Shown here piece after piece: positions 44,487 to 53,202 of a stretch of DNA of 55,915 nucleotides; positions within the stretch are counted from its first letter, which is position 1; every line of letters starts with the position of its first letter. Location: assembly GCA_012032285.1 (NCBI GenBank), contig JAAURJ010000015.1, positions 1 to 55,915 on the forward strand. Direction: 5' to 3'. The DNA is from Sphingomonadales bacterium (GTDB lineage Bacteria; Pseudomonadota; Alphaproteobacteria; Sphingomonadales; Sphingomonadaceae). The notes under the pieces are model-generated. The model did not search any database and was not told the origin of the DNA. It was given only the letters and a program-made list of their open reading frames with translations. Made by a program: the position numbers and the translations under genes.

Positions 44487-47153
44487 ATGAAAATCGTACA
44501 TCGAGTAATAAAGGGCGCGATGCTGTCCACAATCAGCATCGCTGCTTTGGGAGTAGGCAGCGTTGCTTATGCACAGAATAATGCACCCGCCGATGAAAAT
44601 GCCGAAGATCAGGCAGACGATAATAATGGATTTGACGACAATGAAATTGTTGTGACCGCAACCAAGCGCGAACAAACGCTGCAGGAAATTCCGGTTGCTG
44701 TTACCGTGACAAGCGCGGAAAGCATTGAAAAAGCGCAGGTCCGCGATCTTAATGACCTGCAAACCATTGCACCTACATTGCGCGTCGGGCAGCTGCAAAG
44801 CTCCGCCAACACCAATTTCATCATCCGTGGTTTCGGTAATGGCGCCAATAATGCCGGTATTGAACCTTCGGTCGGTGTATTCATCGACGGTGTATATCGT
44901 TCGCGTTCGGCTGCGCAAATTGGCGACCTTCCGAATTTGCAGCGGGTTGAAGTGTTGCGCGGTCCGCAATCAACGCTTTTCGGTAAAAACGCATCCGCCG
45001 GCGTTATCTCGATTGTCACCCGCGAACCACAATATGTGTTCGGCGGTTCGGTTGAGGCAAGCTATGGCAATTTCAACGCCATTATCGGTAAAGCCGATAT
45101 TACCGGGCCGATTGCTGATAATATCGCCTTCAGCCTGGCTGCCAATTACAATAAACGGGATGGTTATGCCAATGACCTCAATCTCGGCACCAAAGTGAAT
45201 GAGCGCAACCGTTATGGCTTCCGCGGCCAATTGCTGGTTGAACCATCGGATGTTTTCAAAATCCGTATTATCGGCGATTATGACAAGATTGATGAAGATT
45301 GCTGCGTAGCCGGTAATTTGTTTAACGGTCCTACTGGCGCCATCGTTAACGCATTGGCAGGTGGTATTGGCCTCGATGCCGAAAATCCATTTTCTTACGA
45401 TGTTTACACCAATCTTCCATCGGAAAACCTGATCGATAATTTTGGCGGCTCGATCCAGATGGATTATGATTTAGGCACCATCGGCCTGACCTCCATCACC
45501 GCCTATCGCGGCGTTGACAGTTTTAGCAATCAGGATTCCGACTTTACAGCTGCCGATTTGCTTCAGAGAAACATTAATGACACGAAAATTCGCACCTTTA
45601 CGCAGGAATTCCGGGTTTCATCCGATTTTGACGGGCCGTTTAACTTCCTGCTCGGCGGATATTATTTCAAAGAAAATATCGATATCGCCAATGACATCGA
45701 ATATGGTGCCGACTTCCGTGCCTATGGCAATGCGCTTTTGGGTGCGGCAACCGGCGGAGCGTTGAACTTCAGCATTTTGGAAGGTGCCTTTGGCGCAAGC
45801 GATGCGGCAGCGGGCATTATCACTGATCCAACTGCGTATGCCGGTAGATTTTTCGCGCAGGGCACTGGCTACCCTAATGAAATTTACACACTCGACAATG
45901 ATGCATTATCTTTGTTCGGTACGGTCGATTTCGATGTAACCGACAAGCTGACGCTGACCGGCGGGTTCAACTATACAAAGGATAACAAGGATTTCTCTAG
46001 CAATGTGACGGCGACCGACGCCTTTGCCGCTATTGATTTCAACGCCCCCCAATATGCGGCGTTCCGGCAACAATTGCTTATCGGCGGCGGTGCTCCTGCA
46101 CAATTGGCCGCATATTTGGCAGCAAACCCAACCACGACAACAGTACCAGCGCCATTTGTCGGCGGACCAGCCGGTGCCACGGTGCCGCTATCGGCGCTTG
46201 GCATTGCGGATGCAAACCCGCTCGCCGGATTGCGCGCATTTCAATTCCAGCCGCGCCTTGTCAACTTCCCCAACTCGGTCGAAGATGGAAAGACCAATGA
46301 TGACAAATTCACCTATTCACTCCGCTTGGCTTATGAAGCGACCGATAGCCTGAATGTCTATGCAAGCTATGCCACGGGTTTCAAGGCAAGCTCGGTTAAC
46401 CTGTCGCGCGACAGCCGCCCTTTTGCTTCCGATGCCGCTGCATTGGGTAGCGCAGGGCTGCTTCAACCGAACCAGAATTTCGGCACCCGCTTTGCCGGTC
46501 CTGAAAATGCCGAAGTCTTTGAAATCGGCATTAAAGGTGCCTGGGATGTTGCCGCCTTTAACCTGACATTGTTCAAACAGTCGATTAAAGGTTTCCAAAC
46601 CAATATCTTTACCGGAACCGGTTTTGCGCTTGCCAATGCGGGCGAACAAAGCACCGATGGTATTGAATTTGACGGTTCGGTATCGCCGACCGACAATTTG
46701 AAATTTTCCGCCGCCTTGGTCTATCTGGATCCCAAATATGACAGCTACCCCAATTCGACCACTGGTGATTTGACAGGAACAAGGCCATCAGGCATTCCCG
46801 CCATTTCCACCACGCTGGGCGTTGATTATGACCTGCCTTTGGGTGCGGATAATGTGCTGAACCTCCATGCCGATTATCACTATGAATCGAAGGTATTCCT
46901 GTTCGATGACAATGTTAGTAATCCGGCTGCGGACGCTTTTGCAAAGGCCAATTTTTCGCGGACAGTTAACGCGCTCAGCGCATCGGCCAGCGTGATCCTG
47001 GACAATGGGTTACAAGTCAGCGTGTGGGGCCGCAACCTGACCGGTGCGGAATATATCACCACTGCATTCCCTTCGGTGGGTCAGGCAGGCAGCTTCTCCG
47101 GCTATCCCAGCCAGCCGCGCACCTATGGCGTGACCGCGAAGTATAAATTTTAA
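44487..47153 (+). CDS. TonB-dependent receptor
   Basis: About 888 residues. Signal peptide MKIVHRVIKGAMLSTISIAALG... ending AYA-Q; an Asp/Asn-rich linker with NEIVVTATKREQTLQEIPVA (TonB box EIVVTA); plug with IIRGFGNGANNAGIEPSVGVFIDGVYRSR and VEVLRGPQSTLFGKNASAG, given as landmarks; a long 22-strand barrel; terminal YKF. The PQSTLFGKNASAGVI form is typical of sphingomonad receptors for unknown organic compounds. Start ATG 44487 (AGGAGA box) is preferred to the open frame from 44403. No transporter or enzyme genes accompany it, only the divergent VWA gene. A terminator follows. Confidence 0.93.
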   Translation: MKIVHRVIKGAMLSTISIAALGVGSVAYAQNNAPADENAEDQADDNNGFDDNEIVVTATKREQTLQEIPVAVTVTSAESIEKAQVRDLNDLQTIAPTLRVGQLQSSANTNFIIRGFGNGANNAGIEPSVGVFIDGVYRSRSAAQIGDLPNLQRVEVLRGPQSTLFGKNASAGVISIVTREPQYVFGGSVEASYGNFNAIIGKADITGPIADNIAFSLAANYNKRDGYANDLNLGTKVNERNRYGFRGQLLVEPSDVFKIRIIGDYDKIDEDCCVAGNLFNGPTGAIVNALAGGIGLDAENPFSYDVYTNLPSENLIDNFGGSIQMDYDLGTIGLTSITAYRGVDSFSNQDSDFTAADLLQRNINDTKIRTFTQEFRVSSDFDGPFNFLLGGYYFKENIDIANDIEYGADFRAYGNALLGAATGGALNFSILEGAFGASDAAAGIITDPTAYAGRFFAQGTGYPNEIYTLDNDALSLFGTVDFDVTDKLTLTGGFNYTKDNKDFSSNVTATDAFAAIDFNAPQYAAFRQQLLIGGGAPAQLAAYLAANPTTTTVPAPFVGGPAGATVPLSALGIADANPLAGLRAFQFQPRLVNFPNSVEDGKTNDDKFTYSLRLAYEATDSLNVYASYATGFKASSVNLSRDSRPFASDAAALGSAGLLQPNQNFGTRFAGPENAEVFEIGIKGAWDVAAFNLTLFKQSIKGFQTNIFTGTGFALANAGEQSTDGIEFDGSVSPTDNLKFSAALVYLDPKYDSYPNSTTGDLTGTRPSGIPAISTTLGVDYDLPLGADNVLNLHADYHYESKVFLFDDNVSNPAADAFAKANFSRTVNALSASASVILDNGLQVSVWGRNLTGAEYITTAFPSVGQAGSFSGYPSQPRTYGVTAKYKF

Positions 47154-47178
47154 GCCAATAGGTTTAGCAAAGATCGAT

Positions 47179-47211
47179 AAGGCCGGTTCCTGCAATGGGG
47201 CCGGCCTTTTT
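47179..47211 (+). terminator. Intrinsic terminator after TonB receptor
   Basis: AAGGCCGG (47179-47186) pairs with CCGGCCTT (47201-47208), followed by a T run, 25 bp after the receptor stop. Confidence 0.82.
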
Positions 47212-47353
47212 CTTTGCCCTTTGCCCCAGCTCTCTGGCCTAGCTCTTCGGGCGGAACAGCGCTTGACGTTTGCACAGCGCAAAGCAGCCAGCAGCGCTTA
47301 CTCTGCGCTTGCAAGAGCTTCACCAGAAACGCCTATTTCAGAATTCAAGGAAA

Positions 47354-47428
47354 TGGTGCCCGAGGGCGGATTTGAACCACCGACACGCGGATTTTCAATC
47401 CGCTGCTCTACCCCTGAGCTACTCGGGC
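47354..47428 (-). tRNA. tRNA-Phe (GAA)
   Basis: 75 nt on the minus strand with encoded CCA (47356-47354). The acceptor GCCCGAG pairs with CTCGGGC; the anticodon GAA is at 47396-47394 in the GCGGA-TTGAAAA-TCCGC stem-loop; the T-arm has GGTTCAAATCC. It lies downstream of yacG on the same strand. Confidence 0.96.
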
Positions 47429-47508
47429 CACCAATGGAACGGCAAGCATCAAAACCTGCCGGAAGCGAAGCCTATAGAGAGCCAATGCGCCCCTTGGCAA
47501 GCGCAAAA

Positions 47509-47700
47509 TCAGTCTTTTTCGTCGATTGCCAAACTATCCGCATAATCGGCGGGCGGGCCGGGCAAACGATAGCCATCGCCCAGCCATTGCAACAGATCAC
47601 GATCCTTGCAACCTTGGCTGCAAAAGGGTTTGCTTGCATTACTTACAGGCTTTTTGCAGATAGGGCATTTTTCAGGAAAGCTATTCGGCATAGCCGCCAC
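47509..47700 (-). CDS. yacG: DNA gyrase inhibitor YacG (zinc-binding)
   Basis: 63 residues. The zinc motif CPICKKP...PFCSQGCKDRDLLQWLGDGY has the four cysteines (C-x2-C, C-x3-C) and the DxxxWLxGxYRLP-like tail of YacG. In E. coli YacG binds GyrB and inhibits gyrase. The start at 47700 overlaps the RNase E/G 3' end by 20 bp (ATG 47691 is an alternative). It is the last gene of the infA-maf-rng-yacG series. Confidence 0.92.
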   Translation of the reverse strand: MAAMPNSFPEKCPICKKPVSNASKPFCSQGCKDRDLLQWLGDGYRLPGPPADYADSLAIDEKD

Positions 47701-48664
47701 CTATGGCCAATTTGGAGTCGCTGTGCAAGCGTATCGGCCGACCCATCCGCCGTGCCAATTCATCCGTCCAACCACTATTCTTCTCAAAACTGCGGATCAG
47801 CGCCGGGTGGCACACAAGCCGCAGATCGCCGCTCCCGTTGCTCCTCTCCGCACGGCGCAGCAAATCCAGCGCATGGCCCTTTGTCCGGGCGTGCTGCATG
47901 ATTTCAGGCAGCGAAGGCCCAGTGCGGCGCTTTACCAATTGCAGAAGCCCGAACCCGTTGACGGCGGTGCGTTCAAAATCGCCGGTCATCGCCGCATCCA
48001 ATGCCTCCGCCACCATTTGCCGGTCCGCTTTTGACGGAAGGCCCGGAAAATCAATGCCAATCGATCCTTGCAAATCCAGCCGCCGCACCGCCTTTGCCGC
48101 TGCTTCTGCCCCCGCCATAGCAAGCGCAAGCGGCGGCAATTCCCCATCGACATCAATCAAGGTCATGGCGGGCGTAATCGCAACAAACAATGTGCCGCCG
48201 TCAAAGCCAATAACCCCGCTTTGCGCTTCTTCGATCACGTCATACCAGCCCGCTTCGGCAAAATGGTCCGCCTCATACGCATGGCAGCGGCGCACCTCAA
48301 TCCCCTGCCCGCTAATGAGCTCCAGCACAGTCGGCGCGGCCTGTGCCTGCCTATCCTCCACGGGGCGAGCGAGCGGCAATTTGAAGCGGCCTTTTTCGGC
48401 TATCGCGGCGCGGCGTATCTCCACCATCATGGCTGCGCCTTCGCTCACCGCTTTGGGGAGCGGCGATATCAATAAATCCGCGCCGTCATCCAGCTGCCCG
48501 ATGCCGCGCTTTCCCGCAGCCAATTGTTTGACCAGCTTTGCCCGCGCAACCATGCCCGCTTTCACACCGCCATGACGGCCGATGCGGGCTTCCACAATGC
48601 GTCCTTGATCATTTAATAAAGCGCGTTCTTCACCAATGCCGTCTTCATAGAGCCAGATCGCCAT
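47681..48664 (-). CDS. Ribonuclease E/G family protein
   Basis: A 327-residue protein, short for the RNase E/G family and without the full S1 part. The catalytic DNase I-like domain is suggested by GFDGGTLFVAITPAMTLIDVDGE and GSIGIDFPGLPSKADRQMVAEAL, whose two Asp residues correspond to the metal-binding pair of RNase E. The VNGFGLLQLVKRRTGPSL block follows. Compact versions like this are usual beside maf in sphingomonads. It acts in RNA processing. It starts 9 bp after the maf stop. Confidence 0.87.
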   Translation of the reverse strand: MAIWLYEDGIGEERALLNDQGRIVEARIGRHGGVKAGMVARAKLVKQLAAGKRGIGQLDDGADLLISPLPKAVSEGAAMMVEIRRAAIAEKGRFKLPLARPVEDRQAQAAPTVLELISGQGIEVRRCHAYEADHFAEAGWYDVIEEAQSGVIGFDGGTLFVAITPAMTLIDVDGELPPLALAMAGAEAAAKAVRRLDLQGSIGIDFPGLPSKADRQMVAEALDAAMTGDFERTAVNGFGLLQLVKRRTGPSLPEIMQHARTKGHALDLLRRAERSNGSGDLRLVCHPALIRSFEKNSGWTDELARRMGRPIRLHSDSKLAIGGGYAE

Positions 48665-48673
48665 ATCCAGCGC

Positions 48674-49255
48674 TCAATCCAGTGGATAGCCCGCCGCACG
48701 CAGCAAAGCCCTTGTCTCATAAAGCGGCAGGCCGATCACCCCGCTATGGTTGCCCGACATCCAATTGACTAGGGCTTCGGCCCGGCCCTGTATGGCATAT
48801 CCGCCTGCCTTACCCAGCCCTTCGCCGCTTTTTATATAAGCGTCGATCTCGGTCTCGCTTAACTGTTTGAAGCGGACAATGCTGTCGCTGATCCGGCTAC
48901 GATGCTTGCCATCAGGGCCAATGACGCAAACCGCGCTCAACACATGATGCCGCCGCCCGCTTAACAGGCGCAGAAAACCGCGCTGCATCTCGGCATCTTC
49001 CGCTTGCTGCAAAATCCGCCGGCCCACCGCGACCGTAGTGTCCCCGGCAAGGACAATCTCATCCGCCCCGCGCGGCACGGCAGCGGCTTTTTCTTCGGCC
49101 ATACGCAGGGCATAGATACGGGGGATTTCACCCTTTAACGGGCTTTCATCAATATCGGGGGACAGGATAATGTCCGGCACCACGCCAATACGCGACAATA
49201 AATCACGGCGACGCGGGCTGGATGATGCCAATATTAGTTTGAACCGGTCACCCAT
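48674..49255 (-). CDS. maf: Maf family nucleoside triphosphate pyrophosphatase
   Basis: 193 residues. LILASSSPRRRDLLSRIG at the N terminus, the Asp in LAGDTTVAVG and the GRAEALVNWMSGNHSGVIGLPLYETRALL C-terminal block (landmarks) are diagnostic. Maf proteins hydrolyse modified or canonical nucleotides (dTTP/UTP or m7GTP types) to monophosphates. It sits in the conserved order infA-maf-RNase E/G, 13 bp after infA. Confidence 0.94.
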   Translation of the reverse strand: MGDRFKLILASSSPRRRDLLSRIGVVPDIILSPDIDESPLKGEIPRIYALRMAEEKAAAVPRGADEIVLAGDTTVAVGRRILQQAEDAEMQRGFLRLLSGRRHHVLSAVCVIGPDGKHRSRISDSIVRFKQLSETEIDAYIKSGEGLGKAGGYAIQGRAEALVNWMSGNHSGVIGLPLYETRALLRAAGYPLD

Positions 49256-49268
49256 GAACGGGCGGACC

Positions 49269-49487
49269 TTATTTGAAACGGTAAGTGATCCGGCCCTTGG
49301 TCAGATCATAAGGGGTGAGTTCCACCAGCACCTCATCCCCGACCAGCACACGAATACGGTTTTTGCGCATCTTACCTGCTGTATGGCCCAATACCTCATG
49401 GCCATTTTCCAATTCAACGCGAAACATCGCATTGGGCAGCAATTCGCGGATAGTGCCGCGCATTTCGAGAAGTTCTTCTTTTGCCAT
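49269..49487 (-). CDS. infA: Translation initiation factor IF-1
   Basis: 72 residues, the exact IF-1 size: [20 protein letters not shown], then the OB-fold strands with [20 protein letters not shown] and the terminal GRITYRFK. It binds the ribosomal A site with IF-2 and IF-3 during initiation. First gene of the minus-strand series; its promoter lies in the 197 bp shared with the divergent TonB receptor. Confidence 0.97.
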   Translation of the reverse strand: MAKEELLEMRGTIRELLPNAMFRVELENGHEVLGHTAGKMRKNRIRVLVGDEVLVELTPYDLTKGRITYRFK

Positions 49488-49684
49488 CCGGCCTCTAATT
49501 CCTATAAAAACAAACTTTGAAAGCGCCCTTAGCGGCTATTTTATGAAAAGGGAAGCATTTGCGAAAGCTTGAAGTGTTATAGGATTACCGCTGTAATGCC
49601 ATTCGTGCGACAATTTGATACAGCATGAGCATTGTAATAGATTTCTCTCTCCATAAATTATCCAAAATCCAGAATAAAGAGATA

Positions 49685-52348
49685 ATGATGCCGCCCTCTT
49701 CCTATCATCGCCTTTTTGGCCGAACCTCCCATATTGGCATGATGACGGCGCTTGCCTCGATAATATGCGCCCCTGATCTTATGGCGCAGGATGAAGGCAA
49801 TGTCCAAATTGGCGAAGATGGCAAAAGCGAGATTGTTGTCACGGCGCAGCGGCTGCGCGGTGCGGTTGAAACCGACATAGCGCCGCTGGAACAACTGGAC
49901 GAAGCCGATATACAATCCGTGGGTGTCTCGTCCATTGCTGATTTGCTGGCCGCTATTGCGCCGCAAACCAATTCTGGCCGGGGGCGTGGGTCGGGTCAGC
50001 CGGTTGTGCTGATCAACGGGCAGCGCGTATCGGGCTTTCGCGAACTGCGCAATATTCCGCCCGAAGCCATTAGACAGGTGCAAATTTTCCCTGAGGAATT
50101 ATCACTGCAATATGGGTATCGCCCTGACCAACGTGTGATCAATTTCATACTGAAGGATAATTTTGCCAGTTTTACAGGTGAGATTGAAACAGGCAGCCCG
50201 CAGCAAGGCGGCTATGTTAAAAATGAAGCGGAGAAGACGTTCACCACCATTGGCAAAGCATCGCGTTTGAACCTGAATGCTGAATTTGAACGTAGCGGTA
50301 ATTTGACCGAGGATGAACGCGGGATAGAGCAAGATAGCGACGACAATATCTTTGAATTTGACGGCGACCTGAACCAGTTTCGTTCGTTACTGCCTGCTAC
50401 TGAAAGCTTTGATATTAACGGCAGCTACAGCCGGTCGGTTGCGCCGCAAACCAATTTTTCGCTCAACGCCAATTACCGGCTTGATAACAGCGTCAGCTTG
50501 CTTGGCCTGCCCACGGCCAGCCTGATCCTGCCGGGCAGTAGCCCCTTTTCGCCCACAGCCAGCGATATCGTCATCAACCGCGCCTTTGCCTCCCCACGCC
50601 CGCTGGAAAGGGAAAGCGTCACGCATACGGGCAATTTCGGGTTTTCCTTTAACAGCCTGCTCGGTGGATGGCGGTGGGCCTTGTCCGGTGATTATTCACG
50701 CACCGATCAAACCGTCCTGACATTCAGAAACGCCGATTTTTCGGCGCTTCAGGCGGGATTGACGGCGGGCACGGTCAATCCTTTTGCTGATGGTTTCGGC
50801 GATGATCTGGTTTTCTCGCCCCCCGAACGTGCCGAAAGCCTGAACCGCAATTTGACACTGTTGAACAGCTTCACCGGTACCCTATTCGATTTGCCCGCAG
50901 GGCCAGTGCAATTGACCTTCAAAACCGGGTTTAACCGACAGGTTCTGAACAGCCTTTCGCAAACATCGCTATCATCATCAAACGCCGCCCTTCGACGAAG
51001 CAATGTGAATGGCGGGATCAATATCGATTTTCCGCTGGTCGAGCGCGACGTTGGATCGCTTGGCTTTTTGGGCGAGATCGCACTCAACGGCAATTATGGG
51101 TTGAGCGAACTATCCGATTTCGGGCGGCTCACCGAATATGGTGCAGGTTTACGATGGTCGCCGACCAAGCCATTGAGCTTCTCCGTTTCCTTGATCGGCG
51201 ACGAAAACGCGCCCGGCATCTCGCAATTGGGCAGTCCGCTCCAGATATCTCCTAATGTCAGCGTCTTCGATTTCAGCCGGGGCGAAACGACATTGGTCAA
51301 TATCATTTCCGGCGGCAATAACGCGCTCATAGCCGAAAAACGGCGCGATTTGAAATTGTCGCTCAATTGGGAACCACAGCGCCTCTTGGGCCTGTCCACG
51401 GATGGGCTGAATATACAAGCCGAATATTTCCGCAACCGCAGCCGCAATACCAGCAATAGCTTTCCCTTGCTCACCCCCGAAACAGAGGCAGCCTTTGCCG
51501 ACCGCGTGGTGCGGGACAGCGATGGCCGCTTGATCAGTATCGACCGGCGACCTGTCAATTACGCCGAAGAAAATGCACAAAGCATCCGTTGGGGATTCAA
51601 CTTTTCCGGCGGAATCGGGGAGCAGCGCGGTAGAGGCAGGTCTGGCGGTATGCGTGACGGCGAAGAAAGGAGCGGCGGCCGCCAAAGCGGTGGTGAAGGC
51701 TCGCCATCTGGCGGGCAAAGGCCTGAAGGCGCAGCCAATACCAGTGGTGCTACCAATGCGCCGCCGGGACGCGGCAAGCCCAGAGCGGACGGACCGTCTG
51801 CTGGCGGAGGCCCGCGTATAGGCGGTCCGGGTAGGGGCGGCGGGGCTGGTCTGGGCAGGCGGCCAGGGCGCTGGCAAATTTCGCTGTTCCACACTTACCA
51901 GATTGAGGACGAGATATTGATCGCAGCGGGCATCCCAAAGCTTGACCTGCTGAATGGTTCGGCGACCAGCACATTGGGCGGGACGCCCCGGCACCGTATC
52001 GAATTGTCGGGCGGCCTGTTCAATAAGGGGCTGGGAATGCGTGTTTCCGGTAATTATCGCGGTCCCACAACTGCCGATGGCGACAGCCTTACCGGCAGCA
52101 ATGATCTGCGCTTTGGCGACCTTGCCTCCATTGACCTGCGCTTTTTCATCAATCTTGATGATCGCGGCAATTTAACCAAGAAGGTGAAATTCTTGAAAGG
52201 CGTCAGGATTGCTTTTCGTATCGACAATATCCTGAACGATGTGATTGATGTGCGCGACGAAAACGGGTTGGTGCCGCTCAGCTATCAACCGGGCATTTTG
52301 GACCCCAATCGCCGCTATTTTGAGGTCAGCTTGCGTAAGCAGTTTTGA
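49685..52348 (+). CDS. TonB-dependent receptor with a Gly/Arg-rich disordered loop
   Basis: About 887 residues. A short signal region (MMPPSSYHRLFGRTSHIGMMTALASIICAP..LMAQDEG, as landmarks) is followed by EIVVTAQRLRGAV (TonB box) and a compact plug, with PVVLINGQRVSGFRELRNIPPEAIRQVQIFPEE and RVINFILKDNF. The plug lacks the usual LRGPQSTLYG form, as in Oar-like or peptide-type receptors. The barrel ends FEVSLRKQF. Between two barrel strands, about residues 643-729 (51611-51872) are dominated by Gly, Arg, Ser and Pro. Start ATG 49685 is preferred to 49625 because of the AAAGAGATA box. It ends 2 bp from the convergent cupin gene. Ligand unknown. Confidence 0.9.
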   Translation: MMPPSSYHRLFGRTSHIGMMTALASIICAPDLMAQDEGNVQIGEDGKSEIVVTAQRLRGAVETDIAPLEQLDEADIQSVGVSSIADLLAAIAPQTNSGRGRGSGQPVVLINGQRVSGFRELRNIPPEAIRQVQIFPEELSLQYGYRPDQRVINFILKDNFASFTGEIETGSPQQGGYVKNEAEKTFTTIGKASRLNLNAEFERSGNLTEDERGIEQDSDDNIFEFDGDLNQFRSLLPATESFDINGSYSRSVAPQTNFSLNANYRLDNSVSLLGLPTASLILPGSSPFSPTASDIVINRAFASPRPLERESVTHTGNFGFSFNSLLGGWRWALSGDYSRTDQTVLTFRNADFSALQAGLTAGTVNPFADGFGDDLVFSPPERAESLNRNLTLLNSFTGTLFDLPAGPVQLTFKTGFNRQVLNSLSQTSLSSSNAALRRSNVNGGINIDFPLVERDVGSLGFLGEIALNGNYGLSELSDFGRLTEYGAGLRWSPTKPLSFSVSLIGDENAPGISQLGSPLQISPNVSVFDFSRGETTLVNIISGGNNALIAEKRRDLKLSLNWEPQRLLGLSTDGLNIQAEYFRNRSRNTSNSFPLLTPETEAAFADRVVRDSDGRLISIDRRPVNYAEENAQSIRWGFNFSGGIGEQRGRGRSGGMRDGEERSGGRQSGGEGSPSGGQRPEGAANTSGATNAPPGRGKPRADGPSAGGGPRIGGPGRGGGAGLGRRPGRWQISLFHTYQIEDEILIAAGIPKLDLLNGSATSTLGGTPRHRIELSGGLFNKGLGMRVSGNYRGPTTADGDSLTGSNDLRFGDLASIDLRFFINLDDRGNLTKKVKFLKGVRIAFRIDNILNDVIDVRDENGLVPLSYQPGILDPNRRYFEVSLRKQF

Positions 52349-52350
52349 AA

Positions 52351-53202
52351 TCAGCCATAGCTCGCTATTTTCAACTTCGTTAGCGCCCGCCATATATAGG
52401 CCTTTGCCCTGTTGCTTACCGGATAACGGCCTGGCGCTTTCGGGCTTAGGCCGAGTTTGCGGATCATCGCATTCATCGCGCGGGCATCGGCCTCTGCAAA
52501 GCTCCAATCCGACCGCCATGTGATCGAGAGCGAGATGGATGGTTCCGGCCCGTTCTTAACAAAATGCGGCGCCATTACCGGCACGAACAGGGCGTCGCCG
52601 GGGGAAAGCAGCCAAGCCGTCCCGGCCTGTGCCATGCTGTCATCCCAGACAAGGTTGCGTGGGCCGCCGCTATGATAAGCTTCGTGCGTTTCATCGGGGG
52701 CAAAGCGCGGATCGCCGGCCGGGAACTGCGTCATCGTCTTTGTCCCGCGCAGCTGCAACAAGATATTATGTTCAGGGTCAAAATGATAAGGAGTCACCGT
52801 GCCGGGTGATGAAATAAAGATAAAACCCTGTGGGCGCAGCATTTCGCCAGTTTTCTGCTCAATATGCGGTTTCAGCTCGCCCAATAGGCCGAGCAATAGT
52901 TCGCTATATTCGGGCATTTGTTCGATATTCTTGAGCACAGCCCAGCTACCGCTCTCCTCAACCCGGCGGATGGTTTCGCCGATCGGCAGGCCGTTGTCCG
53001 GGACATCTTCTGGCGCAATCCCGATAGGCAAGTCGCCGCGGTTATATTCAACCGATTTTTCGGGCAAAACCTCCCCCAATTGCGCCAGCGCCTCTAGCGT
53101 TAACAACGGATGGTCGCCCAGACAATGGTTTAACCGGTGCGGCGTTTCGGGGTAGTTTTCGCTAAAATAAACACGGTTCTTCGAATCGAAAATAGCGGTC
53201 AT
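52351..53202 (-). CDS. Cupin-like (JmjC-type) protein, probable 2-oxoglutarate/Fe(II) dioxygenase
   Basis: A 283-residue cupin-8/JmjC-like protein. The iron site HxD appears in TPYHFDPEHNILLQLRG (about residues 141-157) and the distal His in VMAPHFVKNG (about 213-222). The C-terminal part (RSDWSFAEADARAMNAMIRKLG) is specific to this group. Such enzymes hydroxylate side chains of proteins or peptides. It is translated from an ATG overlapping the GNAT stop (ATGA), so both are made together. Substrate unknown; the neighbouring receptor is convergent. Confidence 0.85.
   Translation of the reverse strand: MTAIFDSKNRVYFSENYPETPHRLNHCLGDHPLLTLEALAQLGEVLPEKSVEYNRGDLPIGIAPEDVPDNGLPIGETIRRVEESGSWAVLKNIEQMPEYSELLLGLLGELKPHIEQKTGEMLRPQGFIFISSPGTVTPYHFDPEHNILLQLRGTKTMTQFPAGDPRFAPDETHEAYHSGGPRNLVWDDSMAQAGTAWLLSPGDALFVPVMAPHFVKNGPEPSISLSITWRSDWSFAEADARAMNAMIRKLGLSPKAPGRYPVSNRAKAYIWRALTKLKIASYG

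Noticed and set aside
47221-47901. 226-codon plus-strand frame across tRNA-Phe and yacG
   Set aside because: It runs antisense through the tRNA, yacG and part of the RNase gene; not a protein.
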